DNA from: QHWF01 sp036848175
Lineage (GTDB): Bacteria; Acidobacteriota; Vicinamibacteria; Vicinamibacterales; CAVVIG01
Assembly: GCA_036848175.1 (NCBI GenBank)
Contig: DAIUKO010000005.1
Span: 11,191-75,190, forward strand
DNA length: 64,000 bases
Direction: 5' to 3'
Positions 9,488-18,756 of the stretch are shown here, one piece after another. The notes below the pieces were generated by a model. That model saw only the letters and a program-made list of their open reading frames with translations, did not search any database and was not told the origin of the DNA. Both the position numbers and the translations under genes were made by a program. Every line of letters begins with the position of its first letter. The first letter of the stretch is position 1.

Positions 9488-10546
9488 ATGATCCGCGTCG
9501 CACTGATTGGTTACGGCTACGCCGGACGGACGTTTCACACTCCGCTGATTCGTGGCACGCCCGCCTTCGAGCTCGCGTCCGTTTGCTCGAGCCGAGCCGA
9601 GCGCGTCCATGCCGATCTGCCCGGCGTCCGCGTCGTCGCCTCGCCGGAAGAGGCGTGCGCGCTGCCATTCGTCGATCTCGTCGTCATCGCGACGCCGCAC
9701 GATTCGCACGTTCGACTGGCGGCGATGGCGCTTGGCGCCGGCAAGCATGTCGTGCTCGAGAAGCCGGCGGCGACGACGCTGGACGAGGCGCGGGAGCTGG
9801 CGAAGGCCGCACAGAAGGCGCCGCGCGTGCTCGCCGTCTTCCACAATCGCCGATGGGACGGCGACTTTCTCGCCGTCTCGGATCTCCTGAGCCGCGGCGT
9901 ACTCGGCGAGATCTCGCATTTCGAATCGCACTTCGATCGATTCCGTCCCATCGTTCGCGACCGCTGGCGTGAGCGAGCGGGCGCAGGCGCCGGGCTCTGG
10001 TACGATCTCGGCCCTCATCTCGTCGATCAAGCGCTGCGACTCTTCGGCCTGCCCGATCGCGTGACCGCCAGCTTCGCCGCGCAGCGAGCCGGCGCGCAAA
10101 CCGACGACTGGGCGCACGTGATCCTCGACTACGGGCGCCGCCGCGTCATCCTTCATGCATCGGTGCTCGTCGCGGCGCCGCCGACGCGGTTCGCCGTGCA
10201 CGGACACGCCGGCAGCTGGATCAAGTACGGCGTCGATGGCCAGGAGCGCCGGCTGATCGCCGCGCTGACGCCGGACGCCGCTGGACCGCCACCGGATGAC
10301 GAGCGCGCTGTGTTGATCGATGGAGTCGACGGAGCGGAGCGCGAGATGCCGATCCCGCGCGGAGATTACCGTCAGTTCTACGTGCAGCTCGCGGCGGCGC
10401 TGCACGGCGGCGGCCACAATCCGGTTCCGCTGGCCGAGGCGCTTCCAGTCATCGCCGTCGTCGAAACCGCGATTCGATCGGCAGCTGAAGGGCGATCGCT
10501 GACGCTGCCGTTGAGCGACGCAGAGATTCGTGCGTTCGCCGGGTGA
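9488..10546 (+). CDS. Gfo/Idh/MocA-family NAD(P)-dependent oxidoreductase
   Basis: Probable sugar or inositol dehydrogenase. The N-terminal Rossmann fold carries a GYGYAG nucleotide-binding loop at residues 8-13 and the family motif LEKPAATT. The C-terminal alpha/beta domain has WYDLGPHLVDQALRLFG, the region holding the substrate-binding Asp and His. The length of 352 aa is standard. It resembles the YdgJ/IolW branch in its start (ALIGYGYAGRTFHTPLI), so scyllo-inositol or a related polyol is possible; the exact substrate cannot be inferred. It is cytoplasmic, with no signal peptide. The next gene starts 58 bp downstream on the same strand with its own strong ribosome-binding site. Confidence 0.88.
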   Translation: MIRVALIGYGYAGRTFHTPLIRGTPAFELASVCSSRAERVHADLPGVRVVASPEEACALPFVDLVVIATPHDSHVRLAAMALGAGKHVVLEKPAATTLDEARELAKAAQKAPRVLAVFHNRRWDGDFLAVSDLLSRGVLGEISHFESHFDRFRPIVRDRWRERAGAGAGLWYDLGPHLVDQALRLFGLPDRVTASFAAQRAGAQTDDWAHVILDYGRRRVILHASVLVAAPPTRFAVHGHAGSWIKYGVDGQERRLIAALTPDAAGPPPDDERAVLIDGVDGAEREMPIPRGDYRQFYVQLAAALHGGGHNPVPLAEALPVIAVVETAIRSAAEGRSLTLPLSDAEIRAFAG

Positions 10547-10604
10547 TTTCGTCGCCGCCGTCGTATCGCACGCGCATAATGGGGCTGCTCGGAGAGGAGG
10601 ATTC

Positions 10605-11636
10605 ATGACGGCGATCACACGCAGAGAGTGGCTGCATGCCGCGGCGGCCACAGCCGGCGGCGCTGTGCTGACGGCGACGCAACCGTCGATCGTCGAGGCC
10701 GGTCAGGCGAGAACGCCGGCCGCGCCGAAGCAGGGATACCCGCAGCGTCCCGCAGGGAAGATCGAGATTCTCTTCAAAGCTCCGGGGCAGTCGGCCAACG
10801 GGATGCAATGTACTGACGAAGGAATCTGGACGATCGACGTCGCCGGCAGCCGCACCGACACGCCCGGTCGATGCAAGGTGTACTTGTCCAGCTACGACGG
10901 CAAACTGCTGCGCGAGCTCGCGCCCGAAGGCACAGGTCCGAGCGGCATCGGCGTCGATGCCGACAACAGGACGATCTGGATCGGTTCGACCTACAGCCGC
11001 GAGATCATCCGCTCGGACGCGAAGACTGGCGAGACCATCGAGAAGCACTTCACGCCCGGAGGCGGCGTCATCTATTCGATGACCACCGATCTGCCTCCAC
11101 GTCCGGATACCTACGGAAGATCGGTGCGTCCGCCCGCGACCAACGCGCCGCGACAAGAGGTTACGCGGACGGCGTCGACGCAACCATCAGGAGCGCGCCC
11201 GGCGGGAATGCCGGCGGACGGCCTCGGGATCGGACGCGGCGGCGCCATCGCCGGCAATCCGGGTCCGCCTGCGCCGGGGACTGGCGCGCACGGTATCCAG
11301 ACGCAATTCGGCAAGCTGTGGGTCGCCGTGCCTCCGGGCCGGATGATCTACCGGATCGATCCGAAGAGCTGGAAGGTCGAACACATGTTCCCGACCGTCG
11401 GATACCGCCCGCACGGAATCGGGATCGAAACGCCCGACGCGCGCTTTCTCTGGGAAGCCGACACGAACATGGGCGCGTTCTTCAAGCGCGACATGGTCAG
11501 CGGCGACGTCGTCGATGCGATCCAGCTGCCGGAGGGCAGCCCGTTTCCGCACGGCATGTCGGTGTGGAACGGGTACATCTACTGGACCGATGACATCGGC
11601 GGCCGCATCGCGCCCGTGTGCCGAACAAAGATCTAG
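10605..11636 (+). CDS. Tat-exported beta-propeller (Vgb/SMP-30-like) protein
   Basis: The start at 10605 is fixed by the ribosome-binding site GGAGAGGAGG six bases upstream. The N-terminus TRREWLHAAAATAGGAVL is a twin-arginine signal. The mature part reads like a six-bladed propeller of the virginiamycin-B-lyase/SMP-30 type, with repeated IWTIDV, IGVDADNRTIWIGS and HGIGIETPDARFLWEAD blades. A Pro/Gly/Ala-rich insert lies at about residues 165-225 (RPPATNAPRQ, GPPAPGTGAHG). At 343 aa it is complete. Function is unknown; related secreted propellers act as lactonases, lyases or ligand binders. It ends 5 bp before the next ATG (amidohydrolase), so the two are probably one transcript. Confidence 0.72.
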   Translation: MTAITRREWLHAAAATAGGAVLTATQPSIVEAGQARTPAAPKQGYPQRPAGKIEILFKAPGQSANGMQCTDEGIWTIDVAGSRTDTPGRCKVYLSSYDGKLLRELAPEGTGPSGIGVDADNRTIWIGSTYSREIIRSDAKTGETIEKHFTPGGGVIYSMTTDLPPRPDTYGRSVRPPATNAPRQEVTRTASTQPSGARPAGMPADGLGIGRGGAIAGNPGPPAPGTGAHGIQTQFGKLWVAVPPGRMIYRIDPKSWKVEHMFPTVGYRPHGIGIETPDARFLWEADTNMGAFFKRDMVSGDVVDAIQLPEGSPFPHGMSVWNGYIYWTDDIGGRIAPVCRTKI

Positions 11637-11641
11637 ATGCG

Positions 11642-12600
11642 ATGGTGTCGCGCCGGGATGTTCTGATCGGCGGCGCGGCGACGATGGCTGCAGCGGCGCT
11701 GCCCTGGGCGGCGGCAGCGCAGTCGCCGCCGATTCCGATCATCGACACGCACATTCACCTGTTCGATCCGACACGCCCGCAGGGCGCGCCGTACAGCGGG
11801 CCGCCGCCCACGCCAGGCGCTGCGCCGATCGCCGCATATCCCGATCGCTATCGAAAGCTCGCGGTCCCGCTCGGCGTCGTCGGCGCGATCAAGGTCGAGG
11901 CGAGCCCGTGGATCGAAGACAACTTGTGGGTACTCGAGGTCGCCCAACGCGACGCGATCATGGTTGGCGTCGTCGGCAACCTCGAGCCCGACAAGCCGGA
12001 GTTTCCCGAGTATCTCGCCCGCTACCACAAGAACCCGCTCTTCCGCGGCATTCGCTATGGGAACTTGTGGGGGCGCGACATCACCAGACAGTCCACCAAT
12101 CCGAGCTTCATCGGCGGCCTGCGCCTGCTCGCCGACGCCGATCTCGTGCTCGACACCGCGAACCCGCGCGTGCCGCTGCTCGAGGCGATGCTGCGCATCA
12201 GCGACGCCGTGCCGACGCTTCGCATCGTGCTCGATCACCTGCCGGCGCTCGATCCGACCGACACGGAGCGCGCGGCCTATGACGCGGCGCTGCGGGAGAT
12301 CGGCGCGCGACCGCAGATCTTCGTGAAGCTCTCGGAGATCATTCACCGAGTCAACGGTCAAGTGGCGGCCGACGTCGGCGCGTACCGCGCGCGGCTCGAT
12401 TCACTGATCGAGGTGTTCGGCGACGATCGGATTCTGTTCGGCAGCGATTGGCCCAACAGCGACGGCGTCGCGCCGATCGACCAGGTATTCGCGGTCGCCA
12501 AGGCGTACTTCAGCGCCAGACCGCGTCCGATCGCCGAGAAGTATTTCTGGAAGAACTCGATCGCCGCCTACAAGTGGATCAAGCGCGATCCCTCACAGCC
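11642..12600 (+). CDS. exported amidohydrolase (PF04909-like), 3' end lost in gap
   Basis: Metal-dependent TIM-barrel hydrolase related to L-fuconolactonase and sulfomuconolactone-type lactonases. Visible marks are the N-terminal metal motif IIDTHIHLF, a central LDHLP and the terminal GSDWP motif. The ATG at 11642 gives a Tat-like signal (MVSRRDVLIGGAATMAAAALPW); an alternative GTG at 11618 would overlap the preceding stop codon. The visible part (about 319 aa) reaches KWIKRDPSQ immediately before the run of N, close to the usual family length, so only a few residues are probably missing. Pairing with the propeller protein suggests processing of a lactone or sugar derivative in the cell envelope, which is inference. 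Confidence 0.85.
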
Positions 12601-12700
12601 NNNNNNNNNNNNNNNNNNNNNNNNNNNNNNNNNNNNNNNNNNNNNNNNNNNNNNNNNNNNNNNNNNNNNNNNNNNNNNNNNNNNNNNNNNNNNNNNNNNN
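12601..12700. other. assembly gap (100 N)
   Basis: Exactly 100 undetermined bases. True length is unknown. It removes the 3' ends of two convergent genes and any terminator between them. Confidence 0.99.
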
Positions 12701-14127
12701 TTGTTCCCCGGATGATCATCGGCGTAGGTGAGCTGCGGCAGCCGATAGAGTTGCTGATCCGTACCGGGACCTTGATAAATCCCCGGATAGAAATCGACGA
12801 GATGCGTGCCCGGCGAACCGGCGGCGGTGAAGTTGACGATCACATCTCCCTGGCTGTTGAACCCGCAGGCGTAGCCCATGTACGCGTTGTCGTAGGTCGC
12901 GACATAGATGTTGTCGAAGTCGGTCCAGCCGACGCCTTTGAGATGGATCGTCACCGGCGTGCCGGGCGGACCGGACATCGGCGAGATGCTCACCACCGAT
13001 GTTTCGATCGCAAAGAAGGCGCGCGCGAGCGTCTTTTCTTTCGATCTGATGATGACGGCATGCATGCCGCCGAGATCTTCGGGGACCAGCAACGGCGCAT
13101 CGAGCCTGCCATCGGAACCGACGACGAGATCCGCCAGGTGCTGTTCCCGTGGCGCGAAGCCATTGCCTGAGACGCGGCTGCCGGCTTGCGTCGCCCAGAT
13201 GACTGAAACCGTCGTGCTCGCCGGGAATCCGCTGCCGGTGAGCCGCGCACGCGTCTGAACCGGACCCTGCGCCGGCGCGATCTTCAGATCCGCCCCGGCG
13301 AGACCCATTTCAGCGGAAGGCATCTTCTGTACTTGGTACCGCTCGACATAGCCACCCGCCGCGACCGACCCCGGCGTGACGTGAAATACGAAGCGAGGCC
13401 GCGGCAGATACGCGTTGGGCGCCTGCTCGTGATTCAGGTAACTCTGCCCCATGTAGCCGGTGTACACCTTGATTTCGTGCGGCCCTTCCGGTCCCACCGC
13501 GCGAAAGCGCGCGACGGCGGTGCCGCGCGTGTCGGTGGCTGACACGTAGCCGACGTCGTGATTGTCCCAGTTCACCACCCACGTGCTTTCCATCGTCCGC
13601 CATCCGAATCCGGTGACGCGAAGCTCGATCAGCGTGCCGACCGGTCCTTCCGACGGATGCATCTCGAAGGTCTGCGTGACCTCGATGCCGCCTTGCGCCA
13701 GCGGTCTGCCGGCATCGGCGACGATGACGGAATGCACGCCGCCGAAATCTTCGGGAACGCTGAAACGCGTCTGAAGTCTTCCGTCGGAAGACACCTGCGC
13801 GTGCGTGAGGACCGTCGTCGTATCGGTGAATTTCTTTCCGCGAAACTTGTAGCCGTCCTCGACGACCCAGCCGCCTTTCACCGTTTCCCAGATCACGTCG
13901 ACGGTTCGGTTCGGCGGCAGACCTTCCGCCGCGGCTTCGATCTCGGACCCCACGACCGGCTTGCCGGGCTTGATGGGCGTGAGTTTGAGAGGTTTGGGAT
14001 CGTCGGACTGCGTGCGCGCGGAGGCGGGGACGGCCGCGCGGCAGGCGGACGCGGTGATGGCGGCAACGAGCGCAGCCATCACGCAACTTGGAAGGTGGAA
14101 TTTGGAATTCAGAATTCGTGCGGGCAT
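12701..14127 (-). CDS. secreted IPT/TIG-like repeat protein, 3' end lost in gap
   Basis: Extracytoplasmic protein built from tandem Ig-like (IPT/TIG-type) modules. Repeated cores are VTGFGWRTMESTWVV and LKGVGWTDFDNIYVA, each with a phrase such as SEGPVGTLIELRV or MSGPPGTPVTIHL before it, plus two copies of a VPEDxGGxHxVI motif. A hydrophobic N-terminus with ITASAC could be a lipoprotein signal. Two starts are possible: ATG at 14127, inside a GGAATT-rich repeat, or ATG at 14079 just before the hydrophobic segment. The C-terminus runs into the N gap. It follows a small Ig-like exported protein by 33 bp and probably shares its promoter. Function is unknown; a surface-binding or scaffold role is only a guess. 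Confidence 0.7.
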
Positions 14128-14137
14128 TCCAAATTCC
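14097..14137. repeat. GGAATT-rich inverted repeat
   Basis: Arms 14097-14108 and 14126-14137 are perfectly complementary over 12 bp, with a 17-nt loop containing GAATTC. The tract is AT-richer than its surroundings and straddles the possible starts of the IPT/TIG-like gene. Confidence 0.6.
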
Positions 14138-14160
14138 GAGTTCCTAATTCCACATCGCCG

Positions 14161-14652
14161 TTATTCGACGATCGTGAGTTGCGACGCCTGGACCTCGAAC
14201 GGCTTGAATTCACCGCTGCGGCCGTACTTGTCCGTCGCCGTCACCGTATAGCGTACGATCCCGACCGGTGCGTCGGCGGGCACGATCCATTTCGCGACCC
14301 AGAACTGACGCTCGGGTTGTTGCGCGGTGGCGCGGTAGCGCATCGGAATGTCGATGGTCTTGCCCGCGTAGTTCACGTGGACGACCAGCTGCGCCGATTC
14401 CTCGCGGTTGCCGGTCTGCGGATCGGCGACGAACATCCGCCAGCCGACCGGATCGCCGCGGTGAAAGCGGCTTCTCAGAATGCAGTTCTCGGGATTGCCG
14501 GGCGGGACGAACATCGCCGTGTCGCCGTACACGATCAGCTTGTTCGCCGGACCCTTTGGCGCCTCCGATTGGACGGCCGCCGTGCCCCTCGCGAGCGTCA
14601 GCGCGCCGCTGACGGCCAGTAGCGCCATCATCATGCTCCACGTCGCCCGCAC
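14161..14652 (-). CDS. small exported Ig-like protein
   Basis: A 163-aa protein with signal sequence (MRATWSMMMALLAVSGALTL) followed by one compact beta-rich domain. The domain contains NCILRSRFHRGDPVGWRMFV and ends in KYGRSGEFKPFEV, which reads like an immunoglobulin-like fold. The GTG at 14652 is chosen because AGAGGAG lies seven bases upstream; longer in-frame starts would lie inside the promoter. It is followed 33 bp later by the IPT/TIG-like protein, so the two are likely one operon of envelope proteins. No family was recognised with certainty and no function is proposed. Confidence 0.7.
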   Translation of the reverse strand: MRATWSMMMALLAVSGALTLARGTAAVQSEAPKGPANKLIVYGDTAMFVPPGNPENCILRSRFHRGDPVGWRMFVADPQTGNREESAQLVVHVNYAGKTIDIPMRYRATAQQPERQFWVAKWIVPADAPVGIVRYTVTATDKYGRSGEFKPFEVQASQLTIVE

Positions 14653-14695
14653 AGCAGATCTCCTCTCGCTTCGAAAACGTTCCGATGTCGGTCGG

Positions 14696-14724
14696 AGTCT
14701 AGTGTTGACAGCGTACAAGGTCAA
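14696..14724 (-). promoter_or_regulatory. sigma70-like promoter for the Ig-like operon
   Basis: On the minus strand: -35 TTGACC (14724-14719), 17-bp spacer, -10 TAGACT (14701-14696). The predicted transcript start is about 37 bases before the GTG at 14652. Confidence 0.5.
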
Positions 14725-14780
14725 GGCTGATGGCCGTCGGGGTTCGTCGTGCTATCGTTCCGCGCGAGAAAGGGAACAAC

Positions 14781-15641
14781 ATGCATCGATTTCTGACTGC
14801 TGTCGTCACGACCCTGCCGCTGTTGACCGTATCAACGCCGGCGCTCGCACAACTGGCTGCCGCGAAGGAGGGACCGATCGTCTACGGCCACCATCACCTC
14901 AACACGACGAACATGGACGCGCAGCGGAAGTTCTTCGTCGACACGCTCGGCGGGACGAGCATGAAGATCGGCACCAACAACGCGGAGATCGTGAAGTTCC
15001 CGAACGTCCTGATCTTCTTCCGCACGAACCAGGCGCCGACCGGCGGCACCAGGGGAAGCACGGTCAATCACATCGGCTTCTCGGTGCCGAATCTCCGTCC
15101 GGTGATCGACAAGATCAAAGCCAACGGCTTCCAGATGATCACCCGCACCGAGGTCGCGCCGACGGTTGAAGTGAAGGACGACATCGCGCAGAACAGCCCG
15201 ACGACCTTCATCGCGTTCGCGTTGGGACCGGATGACGTGAAGGTCGAATTCGTGCAGGTCCCCACGCAGACCATCCCGATTCGTCTGCACCACGTGCACT
15301 TCTTCGGCCAGCCGAACACGGACATGCGCGACTGGTACGTCAAGGTGTTCGGGGCGAAGCCGCGCGAGACGCCGAACTTCGCCGCCGCCGATCTCCCCGG
15401 CGTCGCGCTGAACTTCACGAAGTCGCCGGATGCGACGGTCGGCACGCAGGGACGCGCGCTCGATCACATCGGCTTCGAGGTGAAGAATCTCGAGGCGCTG
15501 GTCAAGACGATGGAGGCCAACGGCGTCAAGATCGAACGTCCGTACACCAAGGTCGCGGCGCTCGACATCGCCATCGCGTTCATCAAAGACCCGTGGGGTA
15601 CCTATATCGAGCTCACGGAAGGGCTGGACAAGGTTCAGTGA
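14781..15641 (+). CDS. secreted two-domain VOC (glyoxalase-fold) protein
   Basis: The start at 14781 is preceded by GAGAAAGGGAA and gives a clean signal peptide ending TPALAQ. The mature protein has two vicinal-oxygen-chelate modules: residues ~35-160 (VYGHHHLNTTNMDAQRKFF, then VNHIGFSVPNL) and ~180-280 (RLHHVHFFGQPNTDMRDWY, then LDHIGFEVKNL, ending DPWGTYIEL). The paired His and Glu positions are consistent with a metal site, as in glyoxalases and extradiol dioxygenases. Export of a VOC protein is less common than the cytoplasmic form. Substrate is unknown. Its last seven bases overlap the stop of the convergent downstream gene. Confidence 0.8.
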   Translation: MHRFLTAVVTTLPLLTVSTPALAQLAAAKEGPIVYGHHHLNTTNMDAQRKFFVDTLGGTSMKIGTNNAEIVKFPNVLIFFRTNQAPTGGTRGSTVNHIGFSVPNLRPVIDKIKANGFQMITRTEVAPTVEVKDDIAQNSPTTFIAFALGPDDVKVEFVQVPTQTIPIRLHHVHFFGQPNTDMRDWYVKVFGAKPRETPNFAAADLPGVALNFTKSPDATVGTQGRALDHIGFEVKNLEALVKTMEANGVKIERPYTKVAALDIAIAFIKDPWGTYIELTEGLDKVQ

Positions 15642-16219
15642 GGATATTCGTACACCGGTAACAGGCGATCACGATCGAATGGCGGATCCTCATGCGCCGG
15701 CATGTCGTAATCGGGAAAGTCCTCGAGCCAGTATCGACGTGTTGCTTCATCGGCGTAATACTTCATGTCGAGGTAGATGTCCTCCTCGCTGCAACCGCCA
15801 AGCACATCGAGGTGCTGTGCGACCGAAGGATCGTACGGCAGCAGCTGGATCTCGTCGCGCAATGTGTCGCGCCAGAGTGTGGCATACAGCTCCCGATCGC
15901 TCAGATGATCGGTTGACGAAAGGAAAACATTCATCCGCGCCAGCGCGCCGATCACTTCCCACAGCTTGGCGTTGATCTGCTCGTCGTCGATCGCATCGGG
16001 CTCGGGCAGTTCCACGCCGGCATCGAGCAGCTGCTGGAACGTCGTGGTCAGCGGCGCGGATTCGATGTCGACGATGCGCTGCCAGTAATCCTCTCGCTGA
16101 CGGCGGGAACTCTCTTCCGACTCCCAGGCGAGCATCGCGCCGCCGCCCGCCTGCTTGGCTTGTTCCTTCAATTCAAGAATGCGCTGTTCGTGATCGTGAT
16201 CGCGGTCATCCGTCGACAT
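15635..16219 (-). CDS. acidic hypothetical protein
   Basis: A 194-aa soluble protein, not recognised. The start at 16219 is set by a strong GGAGGA five bases upstream. The first ~60 residues are charged and probably helical (DHDHEQRILELKEQAKQ, EESSRRQREDYWQRIVDIE). The remainder is acidic with aromatic clusters (EEDIYLDMKYYADEATRRYW, then LEDFPDYDMPAHEDPPFDRD). There is no signal peptide, membrane segment or metal motif. It converges on the VOC gene with a 7-bp overlap and is divergent from the large cluster that starts at 16495. Confidence 0.75.
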   Translation of the reverse strand: MSTDDRDHDHEQRILELKEQAKQAGGGAMLAWESEESSRRQREDYWQRIVDIESAPLTTTFQQLLDAGVELPEPDAIDDEQINAKLWEVIGALARMNVFLSSTDHLSDRELYATLWRDTLRDEIQLLPYDPSVAQHLDVLGGCSEEDIYLDMKYYADEATRRYWLEDFPDYDMPAHEDPPFDRDRLLPVYEYPH

Positions 16220-16350
16220 GCGATTCCTCCAATGCCGCGGCACAGCGACGGCCGTCTTGGACCGGACGACGATGGCATCGTCGTCGAATGTCTGTCAACG
16301 ACGGCACACGAAGGCCGGCGATCGCGGGCACGTTCTACCCGCTGACGAAG

Positions 16351-16403
16351 ATCTGCGGCCGATTACCGCAAGGTCTCGCCCCTGTCGTCTTTCAGCCGCA
16401 GAT
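16351..16403. promoter_or_regulatory. inverted repeat upstream of the five-gene cluster
   Basis: ATCTGCGGC (16351-16359) and GCCGCAGAT (16395-16403) are perfectly complementary, 35 bp apart, within the 275-bp region before the first cluster gene. Could be an operator or a leader hairpin. No convincing -35/-10 pair was identified here. Confidence 0.35.
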
Positions 16404-16494
16404 TTCGATTAGTTAATTGCAAGGCCCCCCCGTAAGACGAGCCGCGAAACATGCCGGCTGTACAACTTCTGCGCCTCGGCCGGAGGGCCGCCTC

Positions 16495-18753
16495 ATGAGC
16501 ACGTCGGCCAGCGTCACAGTCCTCGACGAGAACGGCCACGGCCTGTCTGGAGTCGGCGTCTACCTCGACGACATCTCTCGTCTGCGCGTCATTCAACTCG
16601 GCAAAGACGTGACGAACACCGATGGGCGAGTCACGTTCAGCTACGCGGCCGATGCCGCAGATCCCGGCAGCCCGGGCAAACAAGCGCGGCTGCTTCGGCT
16701 GCGCGTCCAGGTCGGACAACACGTCCTAAAAGAGGTCCAGCGGGCCGATTCCCCGCAAGCGCTCACCTTCGACCCGATCACGCTCAAAACAGGCGAGCGG
16801 GACAGCAAGCTGGCGACGCTCGGCACTGGAGCGCCGGCGCGCGTCACGCAGGCGAACGCGGTGCGGTGGCTGGTCGACAACGAAGCCGCCTGGGGACGCG
16901 TCCAGGACGTCATCGAATTCGCCGGGACGCACAAAGGAAAACTCGACGTCATGCAGCTGCAAATCGACGTCGAAGATTTTTCGCACGCGTTCCGCGTCGA
17001 GAAGCCGCTCATCGTCCTGCGCTTCGATCCGAACGCGCCGCTCGACGCCGCGCACAGGCGTTTGCTGAACGAGAAGGACGTGCGGATCGAACGCTCGCTG
17101 CTCGCGCAGGTGCAGAGGGGCACCGAACTGCGGATCCAGATTCCGAAGATGCGGCTCGATCGACGCGGCCTCGCCGTCGTCGGCGCGATCACCGGCCTCA
17201 CCCTGCTGCTCGTCGTCGGCGCCTTGTGCTCGATTCTGGTCGCCGTGATCCTCGCCGTCGCCGTCCCGATCGCCGGCATCAGCACCGTCCTGTATCTCGT
17301 GGAACACCGAGACTTCTCCACCCGGTTCGGCAGGAGAAAGCTGTCGCGCTGGTTCGATCAGGCAATCGCGGATCTCCAGAGTGCGCCGCCGACCAATCCG
17401 CCGGCGCCGCCATTGGGCGCAGTGCGCATCGTCGATCTGCGCCTGCGCTCGAACAACGTCTTTCACACCAAGATGGTCGTCGATCGCGATGTCGAGGCGG
17501 TGCTGCTCGGATCGCCGTTCGAGCAGCACTATTTCGACTCGCAGCACGTGCTCGAAGAGCCGCGGCGCGGACGCGATGCGTCGAAAGGTCCGATTCACGA
17601 GATGAGCGTGGCGGTGCGCGGCCCGGCCGTCGGCCACCTGCAGGAAGTGTTCAATTCACACTGGAACATCGCCGAACCGTCCGACCCGTTGCCGCCGACG
17701 CCCGGACTTCCGGATGCGCCCGCGAACCTGAATGACGGCGAATTCCGCTGCTCGGTGCAGGTCGTGCGCACGTTCGACAAGATGTTCGCGCCGGCGACCG
17801 ACGGCGAGAAGGGCGTGCTCGAGGCCTACCTGCGCGGCTTCCATTTCGCCGAGCGGTTCATCTACATCGAGAACCAGTACTTCAACAACGACACGATCAC
17901 GCAGGGGCTCATCGACGCGCTCAAGGCGAAGCCGAAGCTCGAGGTGATTCTGCTGCTGAATCCGGCGCCGGACATGCCGATGTATCTGTCCTGGCAGCAG
18001 AAGGCGATTCAGAAGATCATCGATGCGCTCGGCGGCGAGATGCCCGCCAAGGGACGCCTCGGCGTGTTCAGCACGTGGACGCACGCCTCCAAGCAATCCA
18101 CCGGTCAATCACATCCGACGCTGGTCGACAACTACTTACACACCAAGTCCGCGTTGATCGACAACCGCTGGGCCACGGTCGGCTCGGCCAATCTCGACGG
18201 CGTGTCGCTCGACTTCCTGCAGTACTTACCGACACTGCTCGACGGCGACGTGCGCAATACCGAGACGAACGTCGTCGTGTTCGACGATGTGTCGCCGACC
18301 GTGCCGGCGGTCGATGCGTTGCGGCGCCGTCTCTGGTCGGAGCATCTGGGCCTGCCCGAGACCGATCTGGCCGATGCGCCCGATAAGAGATGGCTGCCAG
18401 TCTGGCGGCAGCAGGCCGACGCCAAGAAGGCGGCGCTCACGGCGAATCTCGACACGGTCGTGTCCAGCCGCGTGCTCGAGTGGCCGTCGACGTCCTTCGA
18501 GCAGCGGCTCTGTTTCTGCGACCGGCTCAGAGCGGATCGCAGCCACTCGACGGCGCGTGTCTACCTGCAGGAGCTCCTGAAACCGAAGGACGTGCCGGCG
18601 GAGATCGTCGCCTCGAACGGTCCTGGCAGCTACGAATTCACCTACGGAGCATTCCCGAACACGACCGTGCCCGGCTCAACGCCTGCGAGCGCAGCGGCGA
18701 CTCCGGTTGCCGGCGCGGCGGCAATCGCCGACGACGAAGCGGCGGCGACGTAA
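16495..18753 (+). CDS. membrane-inserted phospholipase D-like protein, first gene of the large cluster
   Basis: The start at 16495 follows GGAGG by eight bases. N-terminal ~100 residues resemble a transthyretin/carboxypeptidase-regulatory fold (VTVLDENGHGLSGVGVYLDD, then NTDGRVTF). A PLD fold follows: DVMQLQIDVEDFSHAF and ERSLLAQVQRGTELRIQIPK form its first strands. A hydrophobic hairpin of probably two membrane helices sits at residues ~225-266. The catalytic motifs come after it: HTKMVVDRD with LLGS (His324, one residue longer than canonical) and canonical HTKSALID with VGSANLD (His549). An Ala-rich tail closes the 752-aa protein. It should hydrolyse or transfer a phosphodiester (phospholipid or nucleic acid). 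It is separated from the next gene by three bases and heads a 15.6-kb operon. Confidence 0.8.
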   Translation: MSTSASVTVLDENGHGLSGVGVYLDDISRLRVIQLGKDVTNTDGRVTFSYAADAADPGSPGKQARLLRLRVQVGQHVLKEVQRADSPQALTFDPITLKTGERDSKLATLGTGAPARVTQANAVRWLVDNEAAWGRVQDVIEFAGTHKGKLDVMQLQIDVEDFSHAFRVEKPLIVLRFDPNAPLDAAHRRLLNEKDVRIERSLLAQVQRGTELRIQIPKMRLDRRGLAVVGAITGLTLLLVVGALCSILVAVILAVAVPIAGISTVLYLVEHRDFSTRFGRRKLSRWFDQAIADLQSAPPTNPPAPPLGAVRIVDLRLRSNNVFHTKMVVDRDVEAVLLGSPFEQHYFDSQHVLEEPRRGRDASKGPIHEMSVAVRGPAVGHLQEVFNSHWNIAEPSDPLPPTPGLPDAPANLNDGEFRCSVQVVRTFDKMFAPATDGEKGVLEAYLRGFHFAERFIYIENQYFNNDTITQGLIDALKAKPKLEVILLLNPAPDMPMYLSWQQKAIQKIIDALGGEMPAKGRLGVFSTWTHASKQSTGQSHPTLVDNYLHTKSALIDNRWATVGSANLDGVSLDFLQYLPTLLDGDVRNTETNVVVFDDVSPTVPAVDALRRRLWSEHLGLPETDLADAPDKRWLPVWRQQADAKKAALTANLDTVVSSRVLEWPSTSFEQRLCFCDRLRADRSHSTARVYLQELLKPKDVPAEIVASNGPGSYEFTYGAFPNTTVPGSTPASAAATPVAGAAAIADDEAAAT

Positions 18754-18756
18754 GCC

